Positions 1 to 10,103 of a stretch of DNA of 37,280 nucleotides are shown piece after piece. A program made the translations under genes and the position numbers. The stretch is from the NCBI GenBank assembly GCA_034696485.1, contig JAQIWT010000090.1, positions 1 through 37,280 on the forward strand. Direction: 5' to 3'. The DNA comes from Isohypsibius dastychi (Eukaryota; Tardigrada; Eutardigrada; Parachela; Isohypsibiidae). Every line of letters starts with the position of its first letter. Positions within the stretch are counted from its first letter, which is position 1. The notes under the pieces are model-generated. The model searched no databases. It saw only the letters and a program-made list of their open reading frames with translations, and had not been told where the DNA came from.

Positions 1-768
1 CCCCTCCCCCCACTACACAGAAAAAAAGCCGTGAGTCCAGAGTTTAGGAATAGTACGATATCCATCCTTATCTTGGCCCACTACATCCAATGTGTTGGAG
101 CAATGTACATCAGTTTCGGAAATTCATCTATTTTCAGCTATCGCTCCGTGCGGCATTCACCTTTTGTGGAGCATTCAAAAAAAGCAGGACCGTGCATGAT
201 ATAATTCTGCAAATCAGCAAAATGTTCCGATTCAAACTACCTACTGTTTTCCATGGAGTGAAACTTCCTGCGGAAGTCAGTTCAGCTTGTGGTGCGAACA
301 AGTCTTTTGTTAATCCCTGGACCTCGAAACGTCTCGGTTCCACCTCCATCACTCGCTCACACGGGACCTCTTCCACCCTTTGAGATCATGCTTCCGGAGC
401 ATGTTTTCGAACTCGTCTGATCATCCGGACATCACCGAATATTGATATCCTCACTGGAATCATTCAGGTCTTCAATCAGCTTATTTTAGTCTAAGCTGAG
501 AATCGAAAAACTCGTATGGTGCAAGAGATGCCTGTATTTGTGTTGATATTCTTATTAATCACTGGGATATTATAGACTCGCCAGGACCAGAAGGCCTTCT
601 CTGTATCGACACAAAAATCCTTAAAAAAAATGTCGCATATTAGTTTATGTTTTTCTCAGTAGAAATAGTTAAATTTATTGCTGCCATTATTTTCTTCTCA
701 TTGGAAGATGCCAAAAATGTTACCTCTGGTCAATCATTTATCTTTATCAATTCTATTGATCCATTATT
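1..768. other. No convincing gene
   Basis: Short frames of about 80-97 codons are open on both strands between 90 and 383, but neither shows a domain, signal peptide or convincing splice pattern. The rest is AT-leaning sequence in which I see no repeat or RNA gene. Confidence 0.4.
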
Positions 769-1380
769 ATGTTCCAGATGGACCGTAGTTCCTCACCGGA
801 ATATCTTCTTCGCGTCAAGTCTCCGTCGCGCCGAAGTCAATCTTTGCATCGGAGTGGATCGTCGCATCAAAATCAATCGTCGCATCGAAGTCATTCGTCG
901 CGCCAAAGTCATTGGTTTGATCGCCGAAGTCACTCTGTATCACCCGCATCTTTGTCAGCATCATCAGATCCGGACCAGCGGAGTTGTCACTCCGAGTTTT
1001 CATCGCGAAACTCTTCGGAGTTCAATGAAGCGGAAACGGTGGTCTCGGTTAGAGCCACACGTCGCAGACGCCGTTTATTCCATCTGCTATGCGCATTTAG
1101 TCTTTTCATTTGGGAAGAAGTTTTCAACCCTCTTTCTGCTCATCCGCGTGTTCATCGGATTCGGAAAATGGCAAAGTTGATCAAGCCATCATCCAGCTGC
1201 TCCACCATCGCTCTACTGCATCACGTAGTCCCGCTCTTTTCAGCTCCAGACCGCAAGCTTAAAAGCTGCAGCCTTCACCAAGTCATCCGGATTTCCCGGG
1301 AGTGGGCTCATCATCATCAGATCGTCGGAGTTTCTGGAAGTTTACTCCAAAGATTCATCGAAATGATGTGTCCATCTTAG
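769..1380 (+). CDS. Arg/Ser-rich open frame, uncertain gene
   Basis: An open frame of about 203 codons. Residues 15-60 are dominated by Ser, Arg, His and Gln in a six-residue periodicity produced by an 18-base tandem repeat underneath. This gives an RS-like composition as seen in splicing or RNA-binding proteins, followed by an Arg-run (RRRRR) and an unremarkable tail. The repeat alone could keep this frame open, and an overlapping frame (647-1180) is also open, so expression is not shown. A related LTR starts 136 bases downstream, so it could also be flanking retroelement sequence. No family recognised. Confidence 0.25.
   Translation: MFQMDRSSSPEYLLRVKSPSRRSQSLHRSGSSHQNQSSHRSHSSRQSHWFDRRSHSVSPASLSASSDPDQRSCHSEFSSRNSSEFNEAETVVSVRATRRRRRLFHLLCAFSLFIWEEVFNPLSAHPRVHRIRKMAKLIKPSSSCSTIALLHHVVPLFSAPDRKLKSCSLHQVIRISREWAHHHQIVGVSGSLLQRFIEMMCPS
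824..934 (+). repeat. 18-base tandem repeat
   Basis: Five head-to-tail units of exactly 18 bases starting at 824, 842, 860, 878 and 896, then a 21-base variant. Consensus is close to CGTCGCATCGAAGTCATT. Units differ at several positions, mostly in the middle. The length is a multiple of three, so it encodes a six-residue repeat in every frame. Confidence 0.8.
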
Positions 1381-1515
1381 TCACTTTTCATTTTCATGAA
1401 TCTCGCCATATTGTTTTTGCTCATTCTTCTTCTTGCCTTGAGAACTCTTGCCTTTGTGTGTTTCCATAAATATTTTGCTTTCATCTTACTTTGTTTTTTC
1501 ACACATGATAGGTTA

Positions 1516-1825
1516 TGTGAGGTTGTCACCGACGGGACCGGCTTTGGTCTTATTGGTGGGTCATGTGAGGTTGTCCTCTCCTGGGGTAAACACTCGCATA
1601 TATGGGCACGGGCCTTCAGCCCGCACCGGTGTTATAAATATCCTTCGCTCATGCGAACTGTCTGCGGCAACCATATATATGGGGCGCAGATGGGATATTC
1701 CCTCGGAAATTTTGGAATCAAACTCGCGAACTGATTTACTGTACTGGATTGGACATATTAGATTCAGATTGTATAAGATCGGTAGTAACCTGAGAGGTGT
1801 TCCTGAGTCGTAAAGACTCATAACA
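1516..1825 (+). mobile_element. LTR, copy 1 (TG...CA)
   Basis: Starts TGTGAGGTTGTC and repeats the same 12 bases 48 bases later (1564), as does the LTR at 10104. The first 60 bases match that LTR closely. It then carries a promoter-like ACCATATATATGGGGCGCAG block corresponding to ACCATATAAAATTGGGCGCAG in the later copies. The right end is placed at TAACA because the next bases, TGACGCCCGGGCC, resemble a primer-binding site. The 3' half is strongly diverged from the other copies, so this is a related subfamily rather than the same element. The right boundary is tentative. Confidence 0.6.
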
Positions 1826-2882
1826 TGACGCCCGGGCCATTCCAGGAGACGCTCCCACGCAAAACGATTCTTGGCCTTTCTGCACTGTGTAAATCCATGC
1901 CGTGCACTGATTTGTCCCGGCGACGGATAGCCAATAGATTTAAGACTGAAACGAGAAAACATCGACTGAGCACCATCTGACTGGATTATCTCTACAATGA
2001 ACATGGCCAGAAAATTCAAAACAGAAAAAATTGGCAGATATATGATTATTTTGCGACATGGTCAGCAAATGTATCCAGATGACCAGATATATGGGGAAAA
2101 TGGAGATAAGCGAGGAATTGCCGACGAATTTAATGGGTGATCAAGAAAATCACTGTTTCAAAAAAAGGAGGTTTTCCCAAGAATGCCTGACAACCTTTCA
2201 GCAAGAGCTGTTGACGATCTCGGAGACTTCCGAACAACACAGGGAATTTTGCATTCAGGCGAATGTCCGGTATGAAGAATGGTGTTTCCTTTAATTCGAA
2301 TAACCAACGTGTTGTTGGGACTTTTTGAATTACAGAACAGTTGTGCAATGTGCTTGCACATTGCAAAATTTTGCTCAGAAGTGCATCTTGTCAATGACCG
2401 CAAGATCATTCAAAGATTTGATTGAATTATTCCGGCTTGGGTATTTCATCCGGTAAATCATGGATGGAAACGATGAAGCAATCTTTTTTCAATAACACGT
2501 CATATAACGGCTGGAATATAGCGGAGGAGTTCTTGATATTGTCCCCCGGAATATCTCGGAAATGTCTTCTACTCTATACTGACTATGGAATACAGGGATG
2601 TTTCCGGTAGTATTTTCATTCATGCGTTCTACCCCCAATCGAGATCCCCTCATTTCACATTTACCCTATGCTCGCACTATGGGATTAAGACTCAAATTTC
2701 CTGTAGCTGAACCCGTTGAATTGATAGACTATGTCGAATTTTGTCGCGTTAACCGCATTGATACAAATCGTGATAACGCCATCATTGTCAAATAAGGAGC
2801 AACGTATATCCGATGTGGTTACTGAATTGCCACTTCCAGCATGATTCTCCCAAAGTGTTACATGAACGCCGGTCAATCGTAT
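1826..2882 (+). other. Degenerate sequence after LTR copy 1
   Basis: Short plus-strand frames (2058-2294, 2422-2610, 2598-2795) and one minus-strand frame (2685-2894) are open but break repeatedly. Several look protein-like (Cys, Tyr and Asn-X-Ser/Thr rich), consistent with decayed coding sequence, either retroelement internal region or host ectodomain. No family motif could be placed. Confidence 0.35.
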
Positions 2883-3113
2883 AGGTGATTTCACAAATAT
2901 GGACGCTACATATTTTTATCACCATCTTACTCGTCCTCCTCGTGCTTTTGATTTTTTCACTATCCATGATCCGACTCCATGATGGTCAGCAGGAATAATC
3001 TCACTCCGAATGAGCAATCGAACCGGGATTATCCGACATTATACCTCAATGTGCCCAATGAGCTGATGAATAACAGCGGTGCAAAGGAGCCCATTCATGG
3101 TCTCAACCCTTGA
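2883..3113 (+). pseudogene. Transmembrane segment plus cytoplasmic tail relic
   Basis: In the frame through 2915 a strong membrane segment (HIFITILLVLLVLLIFSLSM) is followed by a short tail that stops at 2997-2999. Shifting frame by one near 2975 gives an uninterrupted, polar, Asn/Pro-rich tail ending in TGA at about 3111-3113. This is what the C-terminus of a single-pass membrane protein looks like after a one-base indel. It lies downstream of and in the same orientation as LTR copy 1, so it may be the end of an envelope-like protein; a host receptor is the alternative. Confidence 0.35.
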
Positions 3114-3699
3114 AAAAAAATCGTCATTGTCGTCAGAATTCCAGTTAACATGTCGTTGTATCCGCGTGGGTTGGCGACGGAAAAATGAGTAATGGCTGGT
3201 GTATTAGTCCGGCTGCGATTGTAGGATTGGACTGGCGCTCCGGGTATTTCAGTCAGTAGTGGAATATTTGTTACATTTGATCAGCTAAGCGCATTGCATA
3301 GTAGCACGTTTGTCCTGTGGCGATGAATCTTTCCTTTGACGGTGAAGATGGAAACTAGACAAGTACCCATTATCTCTAGCAGCAGAGAAAAACCTCATAA
3401 AGGTTATGTAATTCGCACTGCCGTTGTTGTCGAAGAAACAAACTCTCTTATGGTTTAAAACATGGAATTTTGCATATAAAGTTAACCTTAGTTTAAATTG
3501 TCAGATTCAAGCCAGATCATCTGCAGAGAGAAATAAAAACGAGACTATTTGGAAAGGAGCACAAGTGTCGTTCCGGTATGTCGAATATCAAACTAGGAGC
3601 TGGATCAATTGCCGAAATCTTGCTATTCTCAAACTCATAGAGTCCGTCTGTTTGGGACGTTAAGCGTGTTTTACGGGCTTTTGATTGGGAAAGTCACCA
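3114..3699. other. No gene recognised
   Basis: One plus-strand frame (3424-3663) is open but has no domain, signal peptide or splice context. No repeats or RNA genes noticed. Confidence 0.4.
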
Positions 3700-4356
3700 T
3701 TAAACAAACACGTTTTCTACCGTTCCACTCACTTGGTGGACCGTGATGTTTGGCGGGCAGCTGGTGTTAGTTGGGAATTTATAATTCAGGTAATCCATTT
3801 GCAATACCCGGTCGCGTATTCGAATGATTTTCTCGATTTTCCACATCGTACCTTTGGAGATAGGAATGGGGTCAGTTTGGCACTCCCTAGAGTCCTTCCT
3901 GGAGTTTGTCGTCCAGATGAAGGTGTCACCTTCTGAAGTTGCAAACTCTGTTTCCTTCTCATTACCGAAGTTTCCTGCGATACTGAGTATGAGAACATGT
4001 CGGGTGATCTTGTTCTAAGGTCACTTCTCTGTGATGCATTTGGTGACCTTATCGGTCTGAGTGGTCAACCATGCTCCGACTGGGTTTGAAATTGCGTCGA
4101 GAGCATATGCCACTCCTGTACCAGTTCTTACCATTTGGATGCCGTCGCACGTTAAGGTGTAGAGACATTTGTATGGAAAATGGTATTTACGGTCATCCGC
4201 AGCATCAAACGCTTTCAGGAATTGCTTTAAACTGGTGCCAGCTGCTAAATAGCAGCCAAAATCGAGGAGCGGTATCTTTTTCCGATCCGAAGTGCAATGT
4301 AACGTCCACTCTCCTTTTTGCATGTCTTGTCTTCTCTCGATGCGACAGTGAAGAGT
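3700..4356 (-). CDS. Spliced gene of unknown function, last two exons
   Basis: Two minus-strand exons join in phase: 4356-4025, preceded by a pyrimidine-rich TTTTTTTCTCCCAG acceptor, and 3982-3700, ending in TAA. The 42-base intron between them has GTGA at its 5' end and CTCAG at its 3' end. Together they give about 204 residues with regularly spaced Cys (for example LHCTSDRKKIPLLDFGCYL, KCLYTLTCDG, RECQTDP), Asn-glycosylation sites (NTS, NIT) and no membrane segment. The pattern suggests an extracellular or secreted protein; the signal peptide would be in an upstream exon not identified. The opposite strand is also open over part of the region but is less protein-like and does not splice. 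No family recognised. Confidence 0.55.
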
Positions 4357-5335
4357 CTGGGAGAAAAAAATTCTCTGATCAGTCGTAGATCATATGAGCT
4401 TCTATTGAAAAAAAAAGTATGGGAAGACGAAAAAGCCTGTTCCCAAAGATATCTTGAGCTGTACATACAGCGTATGTCCTCTTGTCCAGACCCTGATTCT
4501 CGTAAGAAGTATTCGTTTCTTCGATTCGTTCAGAGTGTAATTCGAACTTTGCACTTTGAATCTCCTCATATACAGTTTGGAGCTCAAGTAGTCAATCAAC
4601 AAATCTGCCGATCGATTCCAAAACATCCTTACGATTTTTTGCGCAATCAAAAAATCAGCGGTTCGCTGACGCCTGCAGCATTGCAGTGAATTGCAAATGA
4701 TACTGGAATACGCCAGTTCAAAGTTCAAAGTGGTGTCAAACGCGTCGCAATACTTTCGTGTCAATCTCGAAACCATCATACGCACACTCATCCGTCATAA
4801 GACCTGGTGTGAAAATTTGTACATAGTCACCGAAAAGCTTTTCGGTTTGGTTTTCAGGTTCGCTTGTGTTCCGATGGTGTCAAGTGCGGATTTTCTGCAA
4901 GAGCAACGCATCTGCAAATAAAATTCTGAAACCGACTGCAGTTTAAGAATTGATGATAATTACCGAAAAAAACACGAATTTTCTTGATAGGGCTGTCTAT
5001 TGCGCCTATTGACTAACGCAAACGTATGTTTGGTATTGATGAATACGGGTAAGGCAGCATTCGTAAGTTCAGCACACCCGAATGTAGTCCTTGGCATTCG
5101 GAATATCTTTAAATAGACATGTGTAAGCGTTTCCAGTATGTACGCAGTCGAACAACGCTGGGAGGCTAAGGCTTCGATTAACCTTTCTCCGTCCAGTCTA
5201 GTCACCAGGAAATGCGCCAGTTCCCGAAGTGTACTAATTACCAACGGCGTTAGATAGAGATATGTGTTCTGGAATGCATAATGATATATATGGAAGTCAT
5301 CAGCATTTGATCCGTTTTCGTTCAGAGCAGTTTCT
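4357..5335 (-). other. Possible decayed minus-strand exons
   Basis: Minus-strand frames 4791-4402 and 5244-4960 contain stretches that read like protein but change frame or stop within 60-90 codons. They may be upstream exons or intron sequence of the gene ending at 3700, or a separate relic. No splice chain could be completed. Confidence 0.25.
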
Positions 5336-5576
5336 TCAGCACTCGGCTTTGCAGCGATGAAGCGAAAAATTCACAATCGAGGGGTTGAGTTTGAAAGCTT
5401 TCAGTGCTTGTGCGTAAGCAACATTGGTGATAATATCCCGGAGTTGTTGAACGCGGAATGGAATATTGAGTACCCTCGGCGACGGCTTGTGCATACATTC
5501 GATCATGATCTTGTTCAGGAAGTGCTTCGATCACATAGAACTCTATTAAGAACAGTTTGAAGTCTTGAGGTTTCAT
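5336..5576 (-). pseudogene. Helical small-protein relic with one frameshift
   Basis: From ATG at 5576 about 35 codons read as an amphipathic segment (start MKPQDFKLFLIEFYVIEALP). At a GGG run near 5475 the sense continues in the next frame for about 45 further codons, ending with CKAEC and TGA at 5336-5338. A single-base indel therefore restores one coherent frame of about 80 residues. No family recognised and no signal peptide; it could be a decayed gene or the first exon of something larger. Confidence 0.35.
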
Positions 5577-5727
5577 ACCCCTTATTCTCCGTTGTTATTT
5601 TTGCACGGCCAACGCTCGGTCACGGCCCCTGGACGCAATCGATTGGCTTGCGGCCCGGGGATGTTAAGAAAATTTAGGATATGAGCATTGTGTATTCATC
5701 ACTGTTCAGTGGTTAATTACTATCGAA

Positions 5728-6033
5728 ATGCCCAAACCAAAACCAAAGAGGTCAAACGAGTTTTATTCGGTTGAGCAAATTGTCGGCCTTGAATCGGCTT
5801 TGAAGTCTCATCGACTGAAAGTTGAATGGGAAGGATGTCCTGGGCAGGACGGTTGGGAGCCTCTCGGAAACCTTGGAGGGTGCTGGCCACAGATCATAGA
5901 ATTTCTCATTAATATTCATCCACACCAGGAACTTTATTGTGATAATTTTGCCAAGCCTCATATCGGAAATCGACTGCCAACACCAGAACCAGAGGATAAA
6001 ACACACTGGAATTATGAGCGAGAAATGTTATAG
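5728..6033 (+). CDS. Small chromodomain protein
   Basis: Intact 101-codon frame from ATG at 5728. A basic N-terminus (MPKPKPKRS) is followed by a chromodomain at residues about 11-60: EFYSVEQIVG opens the fold, LKVEWEGC is the central strand, and GWEPLGNL followed by an IIEFL helix closes it. Chromodomains bind methyl-lysine on histone H3 in HP1/Polycomb proteins and also occur at the end of some Ty3/gypsy integrases. Compared with HP1, the first (Tyr) and second (Trp) aromatic-cage positions are present but the third is Cys (EGC instead of KGY), so methyl-lysine binding may be weak or altered. The tail is acidic and ends EREML. No integrase sequence lies directly upstream, so a small host HP1-like gene is preferred over a retroelement remnant. 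Further exons cannot be excluded. Confidence 0.72.
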   Translation: MPKPKPKRSNEFYSVEQIVGLESALKSHRLKVEWEGCPGQDGWEPLGNLGGCWPQIIEFLINIHPHQELYCDNFAKPHIGNRLPTPEPEDKTHWNYEREML

Positions 6034-6763
6034 ATTAAATTCAGTCATGAAACTCTTTGAATTTGCTAGATGTTTGAACACTTGCTGCTGTTTTCACTGC
6101 GTCAGTTTCAGCTCTAATTCGGTCTGCATTCCCCAGCAGACTCTGTGCCTATCCGACCGACATTATACGACTGATATTCAATGCTCCAGCTGAAACTGAT
6201 GAAATACAGAATAAGAATAAAAGAATCAGCAGTATTCTATTACCAACCGGAATTCCACCAGTTTATCGCTGAACAGGCTTGATGTGTAGTTGCAAAGTTT
6301 GATTCTGGCACTGCTGAGTTTCCCAGCATGAGTAACCAGCTGGGAACAAAACATTGATCTCTTTCAGAATTGAATAGTGATTGACATGATTGACATGATT
6401 GACATGATTGACATGACCGGCACTCACTATGTACATGGAAGGGTCAAGCGCGATGATGAAATTCTTTCCAACTACCGTCATCAATTTTCATTTCTTCGAA
6501 ATTTTGATGTGGAATGTGATTTGAAAGAAGAAAAGAATGTGAAAAGAGGTAACCACTGACTCGCAGGCTGTTTCATTCTAAATTTTATTGCGTTGCCACC
6601 AAAACTTCATCACATGTCTCTTTTACGGATTTGTCTGGCACCGACAGTTTTTTTTGCTCGCATTGACAACGACTCAATAAAGCTTCTCATACAACCACTG
6701 GTTTTTCCAGAATATATAAAAAGATTCTAAAATGAACTTTCTCGTGATTCAACTACAAACAAA
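6034..6763. other. Intergenic, with a short tandem repeat
   Basis: Contains the 9-base tandem repeat at 6380-6415. Open frames here (5939-6193, 6377-6559, minus 6484-6263) are short and without features. No other structure seen. Confidence 0.4.
6380..6415 (+). repeat. Perfect 9-base tandem repeat, four units
   Basis: ATTGACATG repeated four times without a mismatch. On the minus strand it encodes repeated NHV. Confidence 0.95.
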
Positions 6764-7307
6764 ATGAACCAACCTGTCCTTCACTATGTTCGTCTGTCCC
6801 CACCAGCGCATGAGCTTACATATAAAAGTACCAAAACTGTTGGGCATGATTTGCGAAGGTATTAGTAATAGGATGATGAATTATTTTATGTAATATGTCT
6901 GTTTTTCAGTGTTTGCGATTATGAAGTGCTGGCGAATGGTAAAAGTTGGATTGACACTGACTTCATGGCGATTATTCCACTCGGATGTTATGGTCGAATC
7001 GGAATTTTTGTTCTTCACTCAACATGCTTACACTGCTTTGCTCATTGAGCTCTTTACAGTACCGCGCTCTGGCCTGTCCTGGAAAAATTCCATCACAGTT
7101 GATGGTGGCGTGATTGATCCAGATTATCGAAAACCGATTTGCGTTATTTTATACAATCTGAGCTTACGACCGTTTCAGATTAGAGGTGGTGACAGAATTG
7201 CTTAACTGATATGTGAGCGGGTAGCACGACCTTTGAAAACTGATCATGATTTTACATCTGCTACTGTACGAGGAAGTGCTGGTTTTTGGTCAATTTGTAT
7301 GCAATGA
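6764..7307 (+). pseudogene. dut: dUTPase pseudogene with introns
   Basis: Trimeric dUTPase hydrolyses dUTP to dUMP and keeps uracil out of DNA. Three exons are readable: 6764-6858, 6910-7001 and 7060-7307. Intron 1 (6859-6909) has normal GT-AG ends and keeps frame. Motif 1 is TVGHDLRS, motif 2 PRSGLSWKN, motif 3 GGVIDPDYR, then GGDRIA, where the expected Gln codon of GDRIAQLI is TAA (7203-7205). The sense continues (LICERV) to a motif 5-like RGSAGFWSI, in which the glycine-rich GFGSTG is degraded. Intron 2 would begin GA instead of GT at 7002-7003. Nonsense codon, lost 5' splice site and lost motif 5 together indicate a dead copy. Its introns make it a duplicated cellular gene, not a processed copy or a retroviral dUTPase domain. 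Confidence 0.85.
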
Positions 7308-7542
7308 AGAGAGATGATATCAAAGCAGTCAAAAGGTTTTTATTCATGAACATCACAAGAAGTTGTAACTGCGTAAAGACAGAACTCATTTATGACAGGC
7401 ATGAGAGACATCAGTCAAAGTGTTCATGCTAGTGATTTCACCTGATTCTGTGGACGAATCATGTTCAGTATCAGTTGCAACTTCTTTGCCATGGATCTTC
7501 TGCCGTTTTCAGCGCATTGTTTCTTGCTAAGGATGATCGATA

Positions 7543-8158
7543 TTAAACGAGACAGACATTCAAATGCGTTTGATCACTCACGCTGTAGCGCGTCTGTGAT
7601 TTCTGATCTACTGCACACTGTCTGCATCGATAAACGACTACAAGGGTAAAAACAATCAAAAGAAGTACGGGAAGTAGAACAGCTAACATTATTGTCGATG
7701 GTGATGGTTCGGGGGCACCTACCTTTGACATTTGTTACAAGACACAATTCACGTCCTTCAAGTATTACTCACCCTTCGACTGCCCAGCCTTGCCATTTGT
7801 CGGCAGAGATTAGCAGGTTCAGTGAGTTTGATAATTTCAAATTCCTCCACGCGAACACAGCACATCTGATAGTTTGGGTCATTGTTAATATTTTCGAGTG
7901 ATAGAAATTCTGAGTATAGGAGTGTGAGAGATGGTGGGCACAGTTGTGCCAGATTGTGTATTGGTCGACATGTTCGAAGTCTGGATATGGTTTTTTCATT
8001 CCGGTCAGCCATTTTTCGAGACAGACATCCGTTCGATTTTTCAAGGAAGTTGCATGGAATCTATAGGGTTCGCACCGCTGACAAGTGCCGGCTTCGGCAA
8101 GACCTTGAACTTTTGTCTTTATCAACGAAAAACAAAGAATTATGAGCATTGGAAGCAT
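7543..8158 (-). CDS. Single-pass membrane protein, unknown family
   Basis: From ATG at 8158 a signal peptide (MLPMLIILCFSLIKTKVQG) leads into a Cys-rich ectodomain (TCQRCEPY, DVCLEKWL, NCAHHL). Near 7900 the sense moves by one base into another frame (YQMCCVRVEEFEIIKL) that reaches an exon end at 7773. A 50-base GTGAGT...AAAG intron (7772-7723) is spliced in phase 0 to an exon from 7722 encoding a short Pro/Ser stalk, a membrane segment (LAVLLPVLLLIVFTLVVVY) and a Cys-containing cytoplasmic tail. A second donor-like GTGAGT sits in the tail, so the true C-terminus is uncertain. Architecture is a type I receptor-like protein. The frame change is either a missed intron or a disabling indel. No known family matched by eye. 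Confidence 0.55.
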
Positions 8159-8306
8159 TGTCGTAGTTAAGGTTGGAGATGAGATTGCACACTGATCGAT
8201 GTTGGACTTTTGCATTCTATAAGAACTGAATCACGCTGCTTGATGCAATGGGAGTTGCTTTATCCGAATCAACAACCAATGAAAATAAAGAAAACAGAGC
8301 TATTAT

Positions 8307-8582
8307 TTACTTCTCCCTGTTCTTAGCGCCGCGGCAAGAACGTCGATGTCGCGGCATAGACGACATCTGACTGACTCCAACACCACAAAGTTCACACTTG
8401 AACGCTTTAGAAAACTTTGACTTCTTCGACTTCTTGCTGCTGGTTTCCTTTGACGAGTCTCCGTCGATCGTATTCTGAAGCAGATAAAACATTACACGAC
8501 AAAACATCTCTTGAATAAACTGTCTCACCAGTGCGCTTTCAACGACAACAGAACCGTCCCCACTTTCTTCTGCTCCGACCTG
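8307..8582 (-). pseudogene. C2HC zinc-finger gene, 5' end cut off by an LTR
   Basis: The last exon (8474-8307) carries a Lys/Ser-rich stretch and then one zinc finger, FKCELCGVGVSQ...PRHRRSC, with spacing C-x2-C-x12-H-x3-C, followed by a basic end. It is joined in phase 0 through a 54-base GT...CAG intron (8528-8475) to an acidic exon fragment ending at 8529. Reading upstream, the coding sequence stops being gene-like exactly at 8582, the base before the LTR that begins at 8583. The upstream part of the gene, with its start codon, is not found beyond the retroelement. A DNA- or RNA-binding role is plausible from the finger and basic composition only. Confidence 0.5.
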
Positions 8583-8849
8583 TGTGAGGTTGTCCACTGG
8601 GGTCAACGCTCACATACAAGGACTCGAGCACCAAGCTCGGCCTTGTGCGCGTTATTTCTATATTTATCCTGACTCGGATGAGTCTTGCTTGCAGTCACCA
8701 TATAAAATAGGGCGCAGGAGTAAGAACTTTTGAACATCTTTAAATAAACTTGCAACCCGACTGATTCTGCTGGATTGTGTCGATCATTTGAGACGAACAG
8801 TACCGTATTATTGTACAAGGTGTTCCTCGGTCTTTGTAGGAGACCCACA
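8583..8849 (+). repeat. LTR copy 2 (5' LTR)
   Basis: Begins TGTGAGGTTGTC and ends CCCACA. Contains a TATA-like CATATAAAA followed by GGGCGCAG, and AATAAA in CTTTAAATAAACTTGC. Matches 10152-10409 nearly throughout. It has only one TGTGAGGTTGTC, whereas copies 1 and 3 have two, 48 bases apart. Confidence 0.8.
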
Positions 8850-8851
8850 TT

Positions 8852-8867
8852 TGGTGCCGAAACACGG
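8852..8867 (+). promoter_or_regulatory. Retroelement primer-binding site
   Basis: TGGTGCCGAAACACGG lies two bases after the LTR end. TGG matches the CCA 3' end of a tRNA; TGGTGCCGAAAC is a primer site familiar from BEL/Pao elements. Confidence 0.75.
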
Positions 8868-9565
8868 TTTGGAAACGTTGTTTACTGGAGTTATTTCTTT
8901 CAGAGAAACATTACGCGCGATTGGAAAACTGCATAAAGAGACGAAGGATTTGGAAAATTCGGATCCGACAAAAAAGAGCAACGGACTAGGAACCTTTCCT
9001 CGGCCAAGGAAAAGGTAAGCCATCCAGTTCATTGCAAACTTTTCAGTGAAAACATCTTCACTCCTTCTTCCTCCTTCGATCTCTTTTGCCTCATTTTCCT
9101 AGCTTAGTTTTTGATAAACTGCTCTCCCACAGCTATTTCCAGGTTATTTAGGGAAGAACTTACTGATTAACCTGCTTTAGACAAAGTCTATTGTTTTTTA
9201 AGGCGACAGTGGCGCCATCTCTCGGATAATTTGATTTCATGCAGAAAGCATGGGAAATCAGGGATTAGTCCGATCTGAATTCTGAAAATTATTTTGGAAT
9301 CGTATTTTTCAAGGTTTTTGGAACTTTTTGGAAGTCCCGTGACTTTTCTGTGACGTCATCGTGACCTTTACGAAATTTTTTTTCACTCGATTTTCCTGAG
9401 TAGGAAGAAGCGAGAGGAATGCCTGAGCAAACGAAAAAATTTTTTGAGCACGTCTGCTCAATAAAATTTATAAAAATTCGACTACTTTTTCGAATTCTTG
9501 GAAAATCGAATTCAAGAAGAAATTCAAGGAATAGGATAGCGGAAATATTCAAGCTATGAAATCCT

Positions 9566-9894
9566 ATGGAGAATCGAGCTCGAAATTCCCTTTCAACAAA
9601 CGGAATTAATTCTTTTTCGGATAAGAAAGTTCTCTCTCTTCGTGTTATTAGTGTTAGTCTTTTTCCATCAGTACCAGCTTTACTAATTGCACTTGCGGTC
9701 ATTATTTTTGTCCTGATTTCGACATTGAGAAAGAGTCATCTAGGGCAAAATCGAAATAGCAATTTAGAACTGCTAGCGAGACAGAGAAGACTCCTATCTC
9801 TCCAGAACCGCAACCCGATTCGCCGACAGGCGCCCTGATCTATCATCAAGCTCAGAATAGAGCTCAACCTTCGGCCCCGAACCCCGAGGTTTGA
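9566..9894 (+). pseudogene. Membrane segment and tail inside the short retroelement
   Basis: An open frame to 9838 contains a strong membrane span (LFPSVPALLIALAVIIFVLI) and then a basic tail. A change of frame near 9770 gives a more natural Pro/Glu/Gln-rich tail that ends at TGA 9892-9894. Position near the 3' LTR and the span-plus-tail layout resemble the end of an envelope-like protein left after internal deletion. A host membrane exon captured by the element is the alternative. The restored protein is not given. Confidence 0.4.
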
Positions 9895-10103
9895 CCAAAT
9901 AAGGAATTCCGATAGATAGATCATCTGACTTTCTATTTTGGAAGATTTTCTTTCGGAACTAGATCAGCAGACGTCCCAAATCTTAGAATCACAAGAAATT
10001 CCCTAATTAGAACTAGATCCTGTTTCTTATTTGAGTCATTTTTCCGCCAAGAGATTACTTCACAAGGCGTCCATTGTTCTGTCTGCATGAAATCACTGGG
10101 TTA

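Noticed and set aside
824-934. CRISPR-like array
   Set aside because: Units are contiguous without spacers and the context is eukaryotic; it is a plain tandem repeat.
1561-2019. 152-codon minus-strand frame
   Set aside because: It runs antisense through LTR copy 1 and has no domain.
2041-2130. MIILRHGQ-like sequence recalling a histidine-phosphatase signature
   Set aside because: Only the RHG triplet matches, the frame stops soon after, and no further motif follows.
6263-6484. Minus-strand frame with repeated NHV
   Set aside because: Produced by the 9-base tandem repeat, no other support.
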